64,000 nucleotides of DNA, taken from DT-111 sp965263225. GTDB taxonomy: Bacteria; Bacteroidota; Bacteroidia; Chitinophagales; Saprospiraceae. Shown one piece after another: positions 27,099 through 36,334 of the stretch (position 1 is the stretch's first letter; the number at the start of each line of letters is the position of its first letter). A program made the position numbers and the translations under genes. The notes beneath the pieces are model-generated. The model had not been told where the DNA came from and did not search any database. It was given only the letters and a program-made list of their open reading frames with translations. Where the stretch lies: NCBI GenBank assembly GCA_965263225.1, contig CBDHHG010000040.1, positions 62,001-126,000 of the forward strand, written 5' to 3'.

Positions 27099-28388
27099 CT
27101 ATACTTTGATGAAGATTTTTGCTCGATACAATACCCAAGCTAGACCAAAAAAGAATAAGACACAGGCTAGCGCATAGGCTAGGGAGGCGTTATATGGGTT
27201 GCTAAAGGTCGTGGCGAATCCATTTTGATATATCCAACTCTGTATATTCCAAACTTTATCACCATCACCTGCCCATTTAATGGCAAACATCGTTTTGACC
27301 ACTAGACCAGACATGACGTAGACAAAAAGGGCATTGGTGCCATAGATTATGAAAGGCTTTGCCCACTTCTTATAGCTGTGAATATCCACTAGCCAATAAA
27401 TAACACCTAAGATCATTAGAGCGACACCACTAGTATAGCATACGTAAGAACTTGTCCAGATCTTCTTGTTAATCGGAAAGCTTAAGTCCCAGATATGACT
27501 AATTCCAAGTAGAATGACTCCTGCCACCAGCATTCCGGCTACCTTCTCGTAGTTGTCACGCTTGGTTTTTAGCCAAGTGCCCGTAAGCATTCCAATAATG
27601 CCGGAAGTAACGGCGGGGAGCGTCGATAATAGACCCTCTGGATCCCAAACCTTGGTTTGACTGTACATATGTCCTTTCAGTATAAGATTGTCAAACCAGG
27701 CAGCCAGATTGGTTGTAGGTTCGAGCTTGGCCGGACCCACTCCAGGTACAGGAACAGCCATCATAAGGAACCAGTACAGCAGAAGCAGCCCCAAACCAAA
27801 GTAGGCTTGCTTGCGCCAATCCATATTTAGGAAAAGTAAGCTACAAGCTCCATACACAAGTGCTATACGTTGTAGTACGCCTGGAATCCGAAGACTACTG
27901 AAACTATAAGCAAATAGACCCAAAATGATCATTATTCCTATAGCCCCTAAGGTTGTCCATCCTGCGATGTTCCTTACCCGGCTTTCCTTGGCAGAAGCTT
28001 CTCGGGTAAAAAGGGCCACCATAAATAGAGATAAGACCAGGTAATGCAGCGTAGCTATACTACTGGACCTATCGGCTATTCCAAAGTGAGGAAAAGCAGC
28101 CAAGAAGAGTCCCAAACCAAATATTATGCCGACTCGCGTGAGTACTTTCCGGACGATGGCAGATTTGGGATCACCCCTTTCTAGACGTTTACCCACCGCT
28201 AAGGGTATAGCTACTCCTACAATAAATAAGAAAAAGGGGAATACCCAATCTGTGGGCGTAATGCCGTGCCATTCGGCATGTGCCAAGGGAGGGTAAATGG
28301 TGGACCAGGACCCGGCATTATTCACCAAAATCATCCCAGCGATGGTAAGTCCTCGAAATATATCTAAGGAAAGTAAGCGCTCTTTCAT
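27099..28388 (-). CDS. HGSNAT-like (DUF5009/YeiB-type) membrane acyltransferase
   Basis: About 429 residues with some ten membrane segments. The N-terminus RLLSLDIFRGLTIAGMILVN and the early TPTDWVFPFFLFIVGVAIPLA are hallmarks of the heparan-alpha-glucosaminide N-acetyltransferase-like family. Bacterial members are placed in cell-wall or glycan amino-sugar acetylation and recycling. Start set at ATG 28388 (MKERLLSL); the in-frame upstream extension to 28433 is unlike the family. It precedes the AraC gene on the same strand with a 56-bp gap. Confidence 0.85.
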   Translation of the reverse strand: MKERLLSLDIFRGLTIAGMILVNNAGSWSTIYPPLAHAEWHGITPTDWVFPFFLFIVGVAIPLAVGKRLERGDPKSAIVRKVLTRVGIIFGLGLFLAAFPHFGIADRSSSIATLHYLVLSLFMVALFTREASAKESRVRNIAGWTTLGAIGIMIILGLFAYSFSSLRIPGVLQRIALVYGACSLLFLNMDWRKQAYFGLGLLLLYWFLMMAVPVPGVGPAKLEPTTNLAAWFDNLILKGHMYSQTKVWDPEGLLSTLPAVTSGIIGMLTGTWLKTKRDNYEKVAGMLVAGVILLGISHIWDLSFPINKKIWTSSYVCYTSGVALMILGVIYWLVDIHSYKKWAKPFIIYGTNALFVYVMSGLVVKTMFAIKWAGDGDKVWNIQSWIYQNGFATTFSNPYNASLAYALACVLFFFGLAWVLYRAKIFIKV

Positions 28389-28550
28389 ACGACTTGCAGT
28401 TAGTTTGTCTCGTTTTGAAATTAGTGCGACCAATATAGGAAAATCCAGGAAGTATTCCGGGGTTCAGCCAAGGAGTTGGGCATCCGCTAGAAAGCTAAAA
28501 TTAAGATGTAGTTAACAGTATCTACTCAAAAAAGACTTATTTTGGCTGCT

Positions 28551-29225
28551 ATGTCACAAACGAAAGCCAGCTGGAAAATTCAATTGGTAGACTGCATTCA
28601 CTTCCTGCACCAGCAGGGGTGGGCTCCAGCTACCAGCTCCAATTACTCTTTTCGGATTCCAGGAGAACCTGCCATAACTATTTCCTCTTCTGGTAAGGAT
28701 AAAGGCACCTTTTGTGTTGAGGATTTGATGGAGGTTGATAGGGAAGGCCGTCCCTTGGATGACACGAGGAAGCCCTCTGCTGAAACTTTACTCCATACCC
28801 TGATTTATCAAAGACGTCCGGAGGTGACATGTATATTACACACCCATACTGTATACAATACCGTCTTATCCCAGGTATACGAACAAGAAGGGAATCTGCG
28901 ATTAACTGGATTTGAGATTTTAAAAGGAATAAGTGGAATCCAAACGCACGAATCTACCGTAGATCTACCAATTTTTGCCAACTCCCAGGATATACAGCAA
29001 CTAGCCGCAGATATTGCTCTACATTGGGATCAACACCCAACATTATCCGGATTCCTTTTGGCAGGCCATGGACTTTATACCTGGGGCAAATCCATTGCTG
29101 AAGCCAAACGACATATTGAAGTATTCGAATTTTTGTTTGATTGCTTTTATAAAATCAAAACCTTTGGACAAGTAGTTGATCCGACTCCAAGCTTGTCTGG
29201 CAACTTTCAAAATCTTCTTCCCTGA
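28551..29225 (+). CDS. mtnB: Methylthioribulose-1-phosphate dehydratase
   Basis: About 224 residues of the class II aldolase fold. It catalyses dehydration of 5-methylthioribulose-1-P in methionine salvage. Zinc ligands are visible in CILHTHTVYNTVLS (HTH) and in FLLAGHGLYTWG. The N-terminal WAPATSSNYSFR segment and the AKRHIEVFEFLF helix fit MtnB. I start at ATG 28551; an in-frame TTG lies 9 bp upstream. It is the first gene of an mtnB-mtnD-mtnC unit. Its stop codon lies within the left arm of the large inverted repeat that follows. Confidence 0.9.
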   Translation: MSQTKASWKIQLVDCIHFLHQQGWAPATSSNYSFRIPGEPAITISSSGKDKGTFCVEDLMEVDREGRPLDDTRKPSAETLLHTLIYQRRPEVTCILHTHTVYNTVLSQVYEQEGNLRLTGFEILKGISGIQTHESTVDLPIFANSQDIQQLAADIALHWDQHPTLSGFLLAGHGLYTWGKSIAEAKRHIEVFEFLFDCFYKIKTFGQVVDPTPSLSGNFQNLLP

Positions 29226-29320
29226 CAATTTTTGTGATGAATGTTTTAGCTAGAGAATTGTGCCCATAGGAAGCAAGGCCTCTAGCTAAAAGGCTGACTT
29301 AATAGCACAAAAATTGTCAG
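29222..29320. repeat. Nested inverted repeat between mtnB and mtnD
   Basis: Outer arms CTGACAATTTTTGTG (29222-29236) and its exact complement (29306-29320) enclose inner arms TTTTAGCTAGAG (29244-29255) and its exact complement (29280-29291). The 99-bp element starts inside the mtnB stop codon region and ends 20 bp before mtnD. It could be a MITE-like insertion or a structured mRNA segment controlling mtnD. No target duplication was recognised. Confidence 0.75.
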
Positions 29321-29340
29321 AGAACCAAAAAACTTATGGT

Positions 29341-29880
29341 ATGGCTATACTTCACATTCCCGATCAAGATCAAAAACTCACAGAACCCGCAATTATTAAG
29401 TCTTTCCTAGCTGAGCGAGGCGTGTGGTTCGACCAATGGGAAGCCGGAGCAGAGTTAGCGGAGGACGCAGATCAAGATACGGTGCTACAAGCCTACGAGC
29501 ACGTGCTGAAACCCTATATGAATGCCAATGGCTACCAGACCGCTGATGTGATCAGTGTTCATCCAAAACTTCCTAACCTCGATGTACTAAAGACCAAGTT
29601 CCTGACGGAGCATACCCATAGCGAAGATGAGGTCAGATTCTTTGTGGACGGAGAAGGTTTATTTTGGTTCAATCTTGAAAATGGAGAGCCCGTATTTTGT
29701 GTGATTTGCCAAAAAGGAGATCTAATCTCTGTACCTGCCAACACGAAGCACTGGTTTGACTTTGGCCCTAAGTTATCGGTCAAGGCTATTCGAGTATTTA
29801 TTGATCAATCAGGTTGGGTACCACATTACACAGAATCCGGTGTGGATCAATCCTACAATGCCCTTGGACTCTCCGCATGA
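29341..29880 (+). CDS. mtnD: Acireductone dioxygenase
   Basis: 179 residues, cupin fold. It oxidises the acireductone intermediate of methionine salvage to the methionine keto-acid precursor (Fe form) or an off-pathway product (Ni form). Metal ligands are visible: EHTHSEDEVRFFVDG supplies HxH and Glu, and NTKHWFDFG the last His. ATG 29341 gives the family-typical start MAILHIPD. An upstream in-frame TTG falls inside the inverted repeat and was rejected. The stop overlaps the mtnC start (ATGA). Confidence 0.92.
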   Translation: MAILHIPDQDQKLTEPAIIKSFLAERGVWFDQWEAGAELAEDADQDTVLQAYEHVLKPYMNANGYQTADVISVHPKLPNLDVLKTKFLTEHTHSEDEVRFFVDGEGLFWFNLENGEPVFCVICQKGDLISVPANTKHWFDFGPKLSVKAIRVFIDQSGWVPHYTESGVDQSYNALGLSA

Positions 29881-30572
29881 TTCAATTTATCTTAATGGAT
29901 ATCGAAGGAACGACCACCTCCATTGCCTTTGTGCACGAGGTGCTCTTTCCTTATGCCAGTAAAAACCTATCTGCCTTTGTAGCGGAACAGCAATCAACAC
30001 CAGAGGTGCAAGCTGTGCTTGCTTCGGTAAAGCAGACTGCTGCTGAAGAAGGCCAGGGGAAGATTGGCAGTGACGAGGCAGTTAGCTTGCTGCTGTCCTG
30101 GATCAAGGCGGATCGCAAGCATACGGCGCTCAAGACCCTACAAGGTTATTTATGGCGGACAGGATATGAAAAAGGGGATTACCAAGGCCATATTTATCCG
30201 GATGTCGTCCCGGTCTGGGTTCGTTGGAAAGCGCAGGGGCTTTCCTTAGGGATCTACTCTTCCGGCTCTGTGGAGGCGCAACAATTGTTGTTTTCCCATT
30301 CTGATCATGGAGACCTAAGTCCTTATCTGGAAGCTTATTTTGATACAAAGATCGGGCACAAACGGGAGGTGCCTTCCTATTTGGGGATACAGGCAGCCTT
30401 GCAGATCCCCGTTGAACAGATTTTATTCCTCTCCGACGTAGAAGCCGAACTGGACGCCGCTTTAGCTGCGGGCTATCAAACTACGCAGATCGTTAGACCT
30501 GGAACAGAGCCGAGTTTAAAGCATCCATTGGCTCGTGATTTTGAAGAATGTTTTGCGCTCTATTGGTCGTAG
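29877..30572 (+). CDS. mtnC: Enolase-phosphatase E1 (HAD family)
   Basis: 231 residues. Bifunctional enolase/phosphatase that converts the diketo-phosphate made by MtnB to acireductone. HAD motifs are clear: I, LMDIEGTTTSI at the N-terminus; II, IYSSGSVEAQ; III Lys in GHKREVPSY; IV, LFLSDVEAELDAA. The start ATG 29877 overlaps the mtnD stop as ATGA, so the two are translationally coupled. mtnA and mtnK are not in the window. Confidence 0.93.
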   Translation: MIQFILMDIEGTTTSIAFVHEVLFPYASKNLSAFVAEQQSTPEVQAVLASVKQTAAEEGQGKIGSDEAVSLLLSWIKADRKHTALKTLQGYLWRTGYEKGDYQGHIYPDVVPVWVRWKAQGLSLGIYSSGSVEAQQLLFSHSDHGDLSPYLEAYFDTKIGHKREVPSYLGIQAALQIPVEQILFLSDVEAELDAALAAGYQTTQIVRPGTEPSLKHPLARDFEECFALYWS

Positions 30573-30765
30573 ATCCCTCCAATCCTTTTTCCTTCATCGA
30601 TGGGTTGCTGCTGTCTAGACGGAGCAGGCTGTTTTTTATCGAATTCCAACATTTTCATTGCATCCTTTGAAAATAAGTAGCGTCCTTGTAGAGGAATACT
30701 CATTTATCACAAGACTGTTTTCTGCTAGAAAGTAGCTAGAAGCGGGTCTAATAATTCAACTCAAT

Positions 30766-31446
30766 ATGAAAATTTGGAATGCTTTAACGCTGGCTTTACT
30801 CTTAGTTACTATCGTTTCTTTGCCGTTACAGGGGCAAAAATGGAATCGGCAATCCATTAGTGGCCAAGGAGGGGCGGTTACTCAAACCTTAGATATTGAT
30901 AATTTCAACAAACTCGGAGTGGCCCTAAACGCCAAAGTAATTCTCACACAAGGTAATACCCAAAAAGTTACCATTACAGGACAACAGAATATCATCGATA
31001 TCATTGAAAAAGATGTGGACGGAGGATCATGGGATATTGGATTCCCTAAAAAGTATAAAGTAAGGAACTACGATAAACTGACGATCAATATCACGATGCC
31101 AAGTTTTAAAGCATTAGCTATCGCTGGATCAGGAGATATCGAAACCAATGGTGATTTTAGTGGCTTAGGAAATGTCAACATGTCTATCGCTGGATCAGGA
31201 GACATATCTGTTGGGGGCTCTGCTCAAGACATCCATCTGGAAATTGCAGGTAGTGGTTCTATAGATGTAGCTGGTCTTACTTCTACCGATTGCGAGGTTG
31301 AGATCGCTGGCTCCGGAGATTGTAAAGTTAATGTGGGAGGCAACTTGGATGTATCCATCGCCGGCAGTGGCAGTGTTCGCTACAAAGGAAGCCCTAGTGT
31401 AAGTTCAAGTATTGCAGGTTCGGGTAGTGTGCGTAGTATGAAGTAA
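30766..31446 (+). CDS. Secreted GIN (DUF2807) domain protein
   Basis: 226 residues with a signal peptide (to about residue 23). The GIN domain is a beta-helix-like fold seen in many Bacteroidota envelope proteins. Six IAGSG turns recur every 15-25 residues from about residue 115 to the end (IAGSGDIETNG, IAGSGDISVGG, IAGSGSIDVAG and so on), forming successive rungs. Function unknown. Single gene; a dyad follows it. Confidence 0.88.
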   Translation: MKIWNALTLALLLVTIVSLPLQGQKWNRQSISGQGGAVTQTLDIDNFNKLGVALNAKVILTQGNTQKVTITGQQNIIDIIEKDVDGGSWDIGFPKKYKVRNYDKLTINITMPSFKALAIAGSGDIETNGDFSGLGNVNMSIAGSGDISVGGSAQDIHLEIAGSGSIDVAGLTSTDCEVEIAGSGDCKVNVGGNLDVSIAGSGSVRYKGSPSVSSSIAGSGSVRSMK

Positions 31447-31461
31447 TAGATAGAGTAGGAT

Positions 31462-31556
31462 CCAAGCTTCTCTGACACTTTTTGCGCTTAGCAGGAGGGT
31501 AGGTAATTATCATCCATGCGATTGCTACAAACGCAGAGATCGCCAGAGAAGCTTGG
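31462..31556. repeat. 13-bp inverted repeat between convergent genes
   Basis: CCAAGCTTCTCTG (31462-31474) and its exact complement (31544-31556) are 69 bp apart; the outer flank GGAT/ATCC extends the pairing with a small bulge. It separates the GIN gene from a decayed gene on the other strand. The left end (CTGACACTTTTTGCG) resembles the left arm of the mtnB-mtnD element (CTGACAATTTTTGTG), which hints at, but does not prove, a shared small mobile repeat. Confidence 0.55.
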
Positions 31557-31570
31557 CTAATCCGAAAAGT

Positions 31571-32079
31571 TTACCTACTCTGTATTGACTTTAACCAGCT
31601 TTCTGCTTTAATCACTTCAAAGTTAGGGTTACTCTCAAACAGCTGCTTCAAGATTGGGATATGATCCCCTCCCATGATCAAAAAGATGGCTTTTTCCTCA
31701 AAGGTCAATTGACCAATCATCTTGGCGTAAATCATTATATTCCTTCTATACCAATCAGCAGTAAGTTCAGCGCCAATAAGTGTATCAGCATCATCGTAAT
31801 TGTAAAAATCCTCACTTCCAACCAGCGGATAGTTGGATACATAGCTAGCGTGTGAGGTAGTCATCACGGCATCACTGTTGATCCATTGAAGGTACTCAAG
31901 AAGTGTGCTATTGTCCATCAAGGAATCTTCATTGACCAGATCATCTGCTCTCACCGCAGTGCCGCTGGCCGTAGCATCCAGGCACCCCATCTGATTATTG
32001 GCCTTGGGTTTTGGGCAGTGATTTGATTGGTAAATGAGCTGATGGATAGGCAAATAATGAGTAAGCTTAAGTACTTCAT
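31571..32079 (-). pseudogene. Decayed DUF5694-like secreted protein
   Basis: ATG at 32079 begins a good signal peptide (MKYLSLLIICLSISSFTNQI) in one frame. The rest of the family-like sequence is in another: ADWYRRNIMIYAKMIGQL, EEKAIFLIMGGDHIPILKQL and NFEVIKAESWL, which resemble the C-terminal part of DUF5694 proteins. The N-terminal core of that family (the GTYHF-type region) is missing. The simplest reading is an internal deletion that also shifted the frame. A downstream TTG could start the C-terminal frame, but it would give an unexported fragment. Confidence 0.65.
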
Positions 32080-32241
32080 AGCTGTTCTTTAAATGAGAAG
32101 ATGGGCTGAAGCTAACCCTTTTGTTGCCTGTATTTCCAGGTTTTACACCAAGCCATATATCTACTCAATCAAGCACTCCATTCCGACGGATCAAAATGTA
32201 TGTTGTATGAAACTCTAGGTTTGTTTTGTGGTACATGCCTT

Positions 32242-32657
32242 ATGTGGAAGGAGATCGTTTGGGAAGGGACGAAGTACTAGTTGATCAAAGACAAGTGGAA
32301 ATATCATGTCTTTTTATGGATAATAGTGATCGGACTGGGCTTGATTACTGATTTTGGGTCTGGTGGGTGGACTGCTCTATTCTACGCCTTTTCACTAAAA
32401 GGATTGCGGTTTGACAGTGTCTTCTATATTCGTCCAAATTCATAAATCCTACATCGTTGCTATTCCCCATATAGAGAAGACAGATTCGATTACCGTTGTT
32501 GTTGAGGGGGCCAATCTACCCTTGGGACAATCCTTTAAGGCTAATTTTTTTGCCAGGATCGAGGAAAATAGGCTATGACGATTTTAGACTGCTTGAAGTT
32601 GTGGTCTCTCCCGAAACAACCTTTGACATCAATCGGTGTTTGCCATCGATTCAATGA
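32242..32657 (+). pseudogene. Decayed gene for a small one-pass membrane protein
   Basis: Pieces of one protein lie in successive frames. ATG 32242 with MWKEIVWEGTKY is cut by TAG 32278-32280. The same frame continues KDKWKYHVFLWIIVIGLGLI, a membrane segment, to FYIRPNS and a stop. A second frame gives KSYIVAIPHIEKTDSITVVV and KANFFARIEENRL. A third gives GYDDFRLLEVVVSPETTFDI and ends at TGA 32655-32657. At least one nonsense codon and two frameshifts. The family was not recognised. Confidence 0.55.
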
Positions 32658-32701
32658 CGTGTAAAGAGTGGAAAGTTTTTGGAAAAAGGGTAGCTCTTTC
32701 T

Positions 32702-34813
32702 TTAACTAATCCTGCTCCAGGCCTTCAATTGTTTGGCATGTTTACTCAAATATTTTGCAATGACCTGGTGTTCGGGGCGTTGAAGATTAGGGTCATCTTC
32801 GAGAATTCGACTAGCAATTTCCCTAGCGGTTTTCAAAATCTTCCCATCTTTGGCCAAGTCGGCCAGCCGGAGATTTAAGATGCCACTTTGCTGGGTGCCT
32901 TCGATATTACCTGGGCCTCTCAATCTAAGGTCGGCCTCAGCAATTTCAAAACCATTGTTGGTTTGTACCATCGTCTGAATGCGTTGGCGACTTTCATTAC
33001 TTAATTTAAAGCTAGACATCAACAGGCAATAGGATTGCTCTGCTCCTCGACCTACCCGCCCACGCAATTGGTGGAGCTGTGACAAGCCAAACCGCTCCGT
33101 ATTCTCAATCACCATCACGCTGGCATTGGGCACATTAACCCCCACCTCAATCACTGTGGTAGCGACCATGATTTGCGTCGTGCCATTCACAAATCTTTGC
33201 ATCTCAAAATCCTTATCAGCGGGCTTCATTCGACCATGGACAATACTGATCTGATAATCGGGTATTGGAAATTCTCTACTTAAAGCCTCATAGCCCTCTT
33301 CCAGGTTCTGCAAATCCAGTTTTGCCGACTCTTCAATCAAAGGATAGACGACATACACCTGCCGGCCCAAGGCAATTTGCTCCCGCATAAACCCAATGAC
33401 CCGCATGCGATGGTTCTCCGTGCGATGGATCGTCTGGATCTCTTTCCGACCTGGCGGTAGTTCATCGATCACTGACACGTCTAAATCCCCGTAAAGCGTC
33501 ATGGCCAGCGTCCGGGGTATAGGGGTAGCAGTCATGACCAGAATATGGGGGGGATATTGGGCATTTTTCTTCCAAAGCTTTGCGCGCTGGGCTACTCCAA
33601 AGCGATGCTGCTCATCTGTAATAGCCAATCCCAACTGTTGGAATTGGACAGGCTCCTCTAGCAAGGCGTGCGTGCCGATTATGATCCTGATATCTCCACT
33701 AGCTAATTCTTCCAGCACGAGTTTGCGTTTTTTCCCTTTTACACTACCGGAAAGAAACCCCACCTTGATATCCATACCCTCCAGGTATTCGCTAATCGAC
33801 AGGTAATGCTGTTGTGCCAGGATTTCGGTAGGAGCCATTAAGCAAGCCTGGTAGCCATTGTCTAGAGACATGAGCATACACATCAGGCCAACGATGGTTT
33901 TACCACTTCCGACATCCCCTTGTAGTAGTCGATTCATTTGAATGCCTGAGCCTAAATCCTTGCGGATTTCTTTCAGTACTCGCTTTTGTGCACCGGTGAG
34001 TTCAAACGGTAGCTTTTCTTTGTAAAAACCATTGAAGTAAGCACCTATAGTAGGAAAGGGCAACCCCTTGATGGCCCGTTGTCGGTTAAGTTTTAGTTGG
34101 AGTAAACGCAATTGAAGAAAGAAAAGTTCTTCGAATTTCAGCCGATTTCGGGCGCTGAGTAATTCTTGTTGACTCTTTGGCAAATGGATTTGCCGCAGGG
34201 CATCAAAATGGCTGGGAAACTTGAGTTTCTGGATAAGGTAATCCGGAAGGTTCTCTTCAAAATGAGTAATAGATAGCTTCTCAAAAAGGGCTTTGATCAA
34301 TCTACGCCTAAACTTGGCATCCAACCCTTTGGTATTGAGTTTTTCTGTGCTGGGATAGACCGGAGCAAAAGTAGCAGCCTGCTTGGTGTTGCTTAAGCTC
34401 ACGGCTTCTATTTCCGGGTGGGCAATGTTCAGTTTGTTATTGAAAGGATTGATTCGGCCATAGACTACGTATTCCTTCCCCACTACCAGTGATTTTTCTA
34501 TCCAGTGTATTCCAGAAAACCAGACCAATTCAATAGCACCAGAGTCATCGCGCAGGGTACCCATCAGACGCCTTTTTCGTCCTTCACCAGCAGTGGTCAG
34601 TCGGCGCAATATACCTCGAACCTGCACCGCACCGCTATCTTCTCGCAATTCCCGGATTTTGTGAAACTGCGTCTTATCAATGTAGCGATAAGGGAATTGG
34701 TAGAGGAGATCACGTAAAGTAAAGATGCTCAGTTCCTTCTTCAACAAGTCTGCCCGAGTGGGGCCGACTCCCTTTAAATATTCTATGGCTGTCTCCAAAA
34801 ATGGTCGCTGCAT
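32702..34813 (-). CDS. recG: ATP-dependent DNA helicase RecG
   Basis: 703 residues, normal length. RecG unwinds stalled forks and Holliday junctions. The N-terminal wedge/OB domain (about 60-170) precedes the helicase core: motif I GDVGSGKTIVG, motif II DEQHRFG, motif III TATPIPRTL, and the C-terminal helicase half with VNVPNASVMVIENTERFGLS and QLRGRVGRG. The ending region NLRLADLAKDGKILKTARE is typical. Divergent from rbfA; a TATTTTTG -7 candidate lies on the minus strand at 34833-34840. Confidence 0.97.
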   Translation of the reverse strand: MQRPFLETAIEYLKGVGPTRADLLKKELSIFTLRDLLYQFPYRYIDKTQFHKIRELREDSGAVQVRGILRRLTTAGEGRKRRLMGTLRDDSGAIELVWFSGIHWIEKSLVVGKEYVVYGRINPFNNKLNIAHPEIEAVSLSNTKQAATFAPVYPSTEKLNTKGLDAKFRRRLIKALFEKLSITHFEENLPDYLIQKLKFPSHFDALRQIHLPKSQQELLSARNRLKFEELFFLQLRLLQLKLNRQRAIKGLPFPTIGAYFNGFYKEKLPFELTGAQKRVLKEIRKDLGSGIQMNRLLQGDVGSGKTIVGLMCMLMSLDNGYQACLMAPTEILAQQHYLSISEYLEGMDIKVGFLSGSVKGKKRKLVLEELASGDIRIIIGTHALLEEPVQFQQLGLAITDEQHRFGVAQRAKLWKKNAQYPPHILVMTATPIPRTLAMTLYGDLDVSVIDELPPGRKEIQTIHRTENHRMRVIGFMREQIALGRQVYVVYPLIEESAKLDLQNLEEGYEALSREFPIPDYQISIVHGRMKPADKDFEMQRFVNGTTQIMVATTVIEVGVNVPNASVMVIENTERFGLSQLHQLRGRVGRGAEQSYCLLMSSFKLSNESRQRIQTMVQTNNGFEIAEADLRLRGPGNIEGTQQSGILNLRLADLAKDGKILKTAREIASRILEDDPNLQRPEHQVIAKYLSKHAKQLKAWSRIS

Positions 34814-34832
34814 AATAACATCAAATTGCTTA

Positions 34833-34840
34833 CAAAAATA
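34833..34840 (-). promoter_or_regulatory. Candidate recG promoter -7 element
   Basis: On the minus strand this reads TATTTTTG, matching the Bacteroidota TAnnTTTG box 20 bp before the recG start codon. No convincing TTTG lies at the -33 position, so the assignment is tentative. Confidence 0.35.
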
Positions 34841-34945
34841 GCAATTTTCGGTTTATATGCCTTCATTCAGGGAACCCATTTTAGTAGAAGTGGGTTTTAT
34901 TTATGGCATCCTAATTCTAGGTTATACTTATATTGTTTTTTAATC

Positions 34946-34953
34946 TATTTTTG
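34946..34953 (+). promoter_or_regulatory. Candidate rbfA promoter -7 element
   Basis: TATTTTTG matches the Bacteroidota -7 consensus TAnnTTTG and lies 29 bp before the rbfA start. The upstream -33 match is poor. It mirrors the recG candidate in this divergent region. Confidence 0.4.
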
Positions 34954-34982
34954 CCGAACTTATCCGATATCAATACGAAAAG

Positions 34983-35372
34983 ATGGAAACGAAGAGACAA
35001 AGACAGGTTGCGGAATTGGTAAAGCGCAATTTCAGTATGGTACTACAGCAAGAAGGATCCTATTTGTATGGATCTGAGCCTTTAGTGACAGTGACAGGAG
35101 TGAAAGTCTCTCCTGATTTTGGCTTAGCTAAGATCTACTTGAGCATTTATAATACCGAAAATAAACAGGCAGTCATCCTGCAAATGGAAGAGGAAATTGT
35201 CAGACTAAGACAAAGCCTCGCGCACCGGATTCGCAAACATGTTAGACGAATCCCGGACATTGCTTTCTACATCGATGATACGCTAGATGAAATGTATCGA
35301 GTGGATGCCTTATTTGACCGCTTAAGAAAGGAAAATCAAATGGGGAGTGAGGATTCGGAGCCTGCCGAATAG
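34983..35372 (+). CDS. rbfA: Ribosome-binding factor A
   Basis: 129 residues. RbfA helps mature the 30S subunit at 16S helix 1. The start METKRQRQVAELVKRNFSMV, the KH-like core VTVTGVKVSPDFGLAKIYLS and the end IAFYIDDTLDEMYRVDALFD are diagnostic. It ends with an acidic tail (EDSEPAE). Followed 20 bp later by queG, probably the same transcript. Confidence 0.95.
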   Translation: METKRQRQVAELVKRNFSMVLQQEGSYLYGSEPLVTVTGVKVSPDFGLAKIYLSIYNTENKQAVILQMEEEIVRLRQSLAHRIRKHVRRIPDIAFYIDDTLDEMYRVDALFDRLRKENQMGSEDSEPAE

Positions 35373-35392
35373 GTGAAATAGGGCGTAAGAAG

Positions 35393-36334
35393 ATGGACAA
35401 GCGGACGCTCCATACACACCTTTTACGACAGAAAGCGGAAAGCTTGGGGTTTAGTTTTGTGGGAATCTCTAAAGCTACTCAGCTGGATGAGGAGGCTCGA
35501 AGATTAGAGGAGTGGCTGCATCAGAACAAACATGGCCAGATGCACTACATGGCCAACCACTTTGATAAGCGAATTGATCCGAGGAAATTAGTGGAGGGAG
35601 CTCGGTCAGTGGTTAGTTTAATGTACAATTATTATACTCCTGCTGAGCCTGAGGACTCCGATGCTCCGAAAATATCTAAATATGCTTTCGGACAGGACTA
35701 TCACTTTGTGATCAAGCATAAACTGAAGTCATTGCTTTCTTTTTTGAGAGAAGAGGTGGGAGAGGTGAATGGTCGTTGCTTTGTAGATTCAGCGCCCATA
35801 TTGGAGCGAGATTGGGCCAAGCGATCTGGTTTAGGTTGGATTGGGAAAAATACGATGCTGATTCATCCCAAGGCTGGTTCTTACTTCTTCTTGGCAGAAC
35901 TGATTTTAGATCTTGACTTCGTGTATGATCATCCCATAAAAGATTATTGTGGTACCTGTACTCGCTGCATTGATGCTTGTCCAACGGAAGCCATCTCCCC
36001 GGAAGGTTATGTTATGGATGGCAGTAAATGTATTTCTTACTTTACCATAGAATTGAAAGACGCAATCCCTGCCGAATTTGAAGGGACATTTGATAATTGG
36101 ATGTTTGGGTGTGATATCTGTCAGGAAGTTTGTCCATGGAACCGTTTTTCTACACGCCACGAGGAAGCCGCCTTTGAGCCACATCCAAATCTACTGCAAA
36201 TGTCTAGAGGAGATTGGATTGATCTGACCGAAGAGGTATTTCGGACCCTCTTTAAAAAGTCGGCCGTGAAACGTACAAAGTTCAAGGGCTTGAAGCGAAA
36301 TATAGCATTCTTATACGGAGACGAATCATCCTAG
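35393..36334 (+). CDS. queG: Epoxyqueuosine reductase
   Basis: 313 residues. A cobalamin- and 4Fe-4S-dependent enzyme that makes the final reduction to queuosine in tRNA. Two ferredoxin-like cysteine sets are visible, CGTCTRCIDACPTEAI and CDICQEVCPWN, with the family segment SAPILERDWAKRSGLGWIGK before them. Its 3' end overlaps the convergent response-regulator gene by 9 bp. Confidence 0.96.
   Translation: MDKRTLHTHLLRQKAESLGFSFVGISKATQLDEEARRLEEWLHQNKHGQMHYMANHFDKRIDPRKLVEGARSVVSLMYNYYTPAEPEDSDAPKISKYAFGQDYHFVIKHKLKSLLSFLREEVGEVNGRCFVDSAPILERDWAKRSGLGWIGKNTMLIHPKAGSYFFLAELILDLDFVYDHPIKDYCGTCTRCIDACPTEAISPEGYVMDGSKCISYFTIELKDAIPAEFEGTFDNWMFGCDICQEVCPWNRFSTRHEEAAFEPHPNLLQMSRGDWIDLTEEVFRTLFKKSAVKRTKFKGLKRNIAFLYGDESS

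Noticed and set aside
29314..29340. TTG start for mtnD 27 bp upstream
   Set aside because: It lies inside the right arm of the inverted repeat, and ATG 29341 gives the normal family N-terminus.
31571..32053. Reading the DUF5694-like C-terminal frame as an intact gene from a TTG
   Set aside because: It would lack the signal peptide and family core, and a good signal peptide in another frame lies right upstream.
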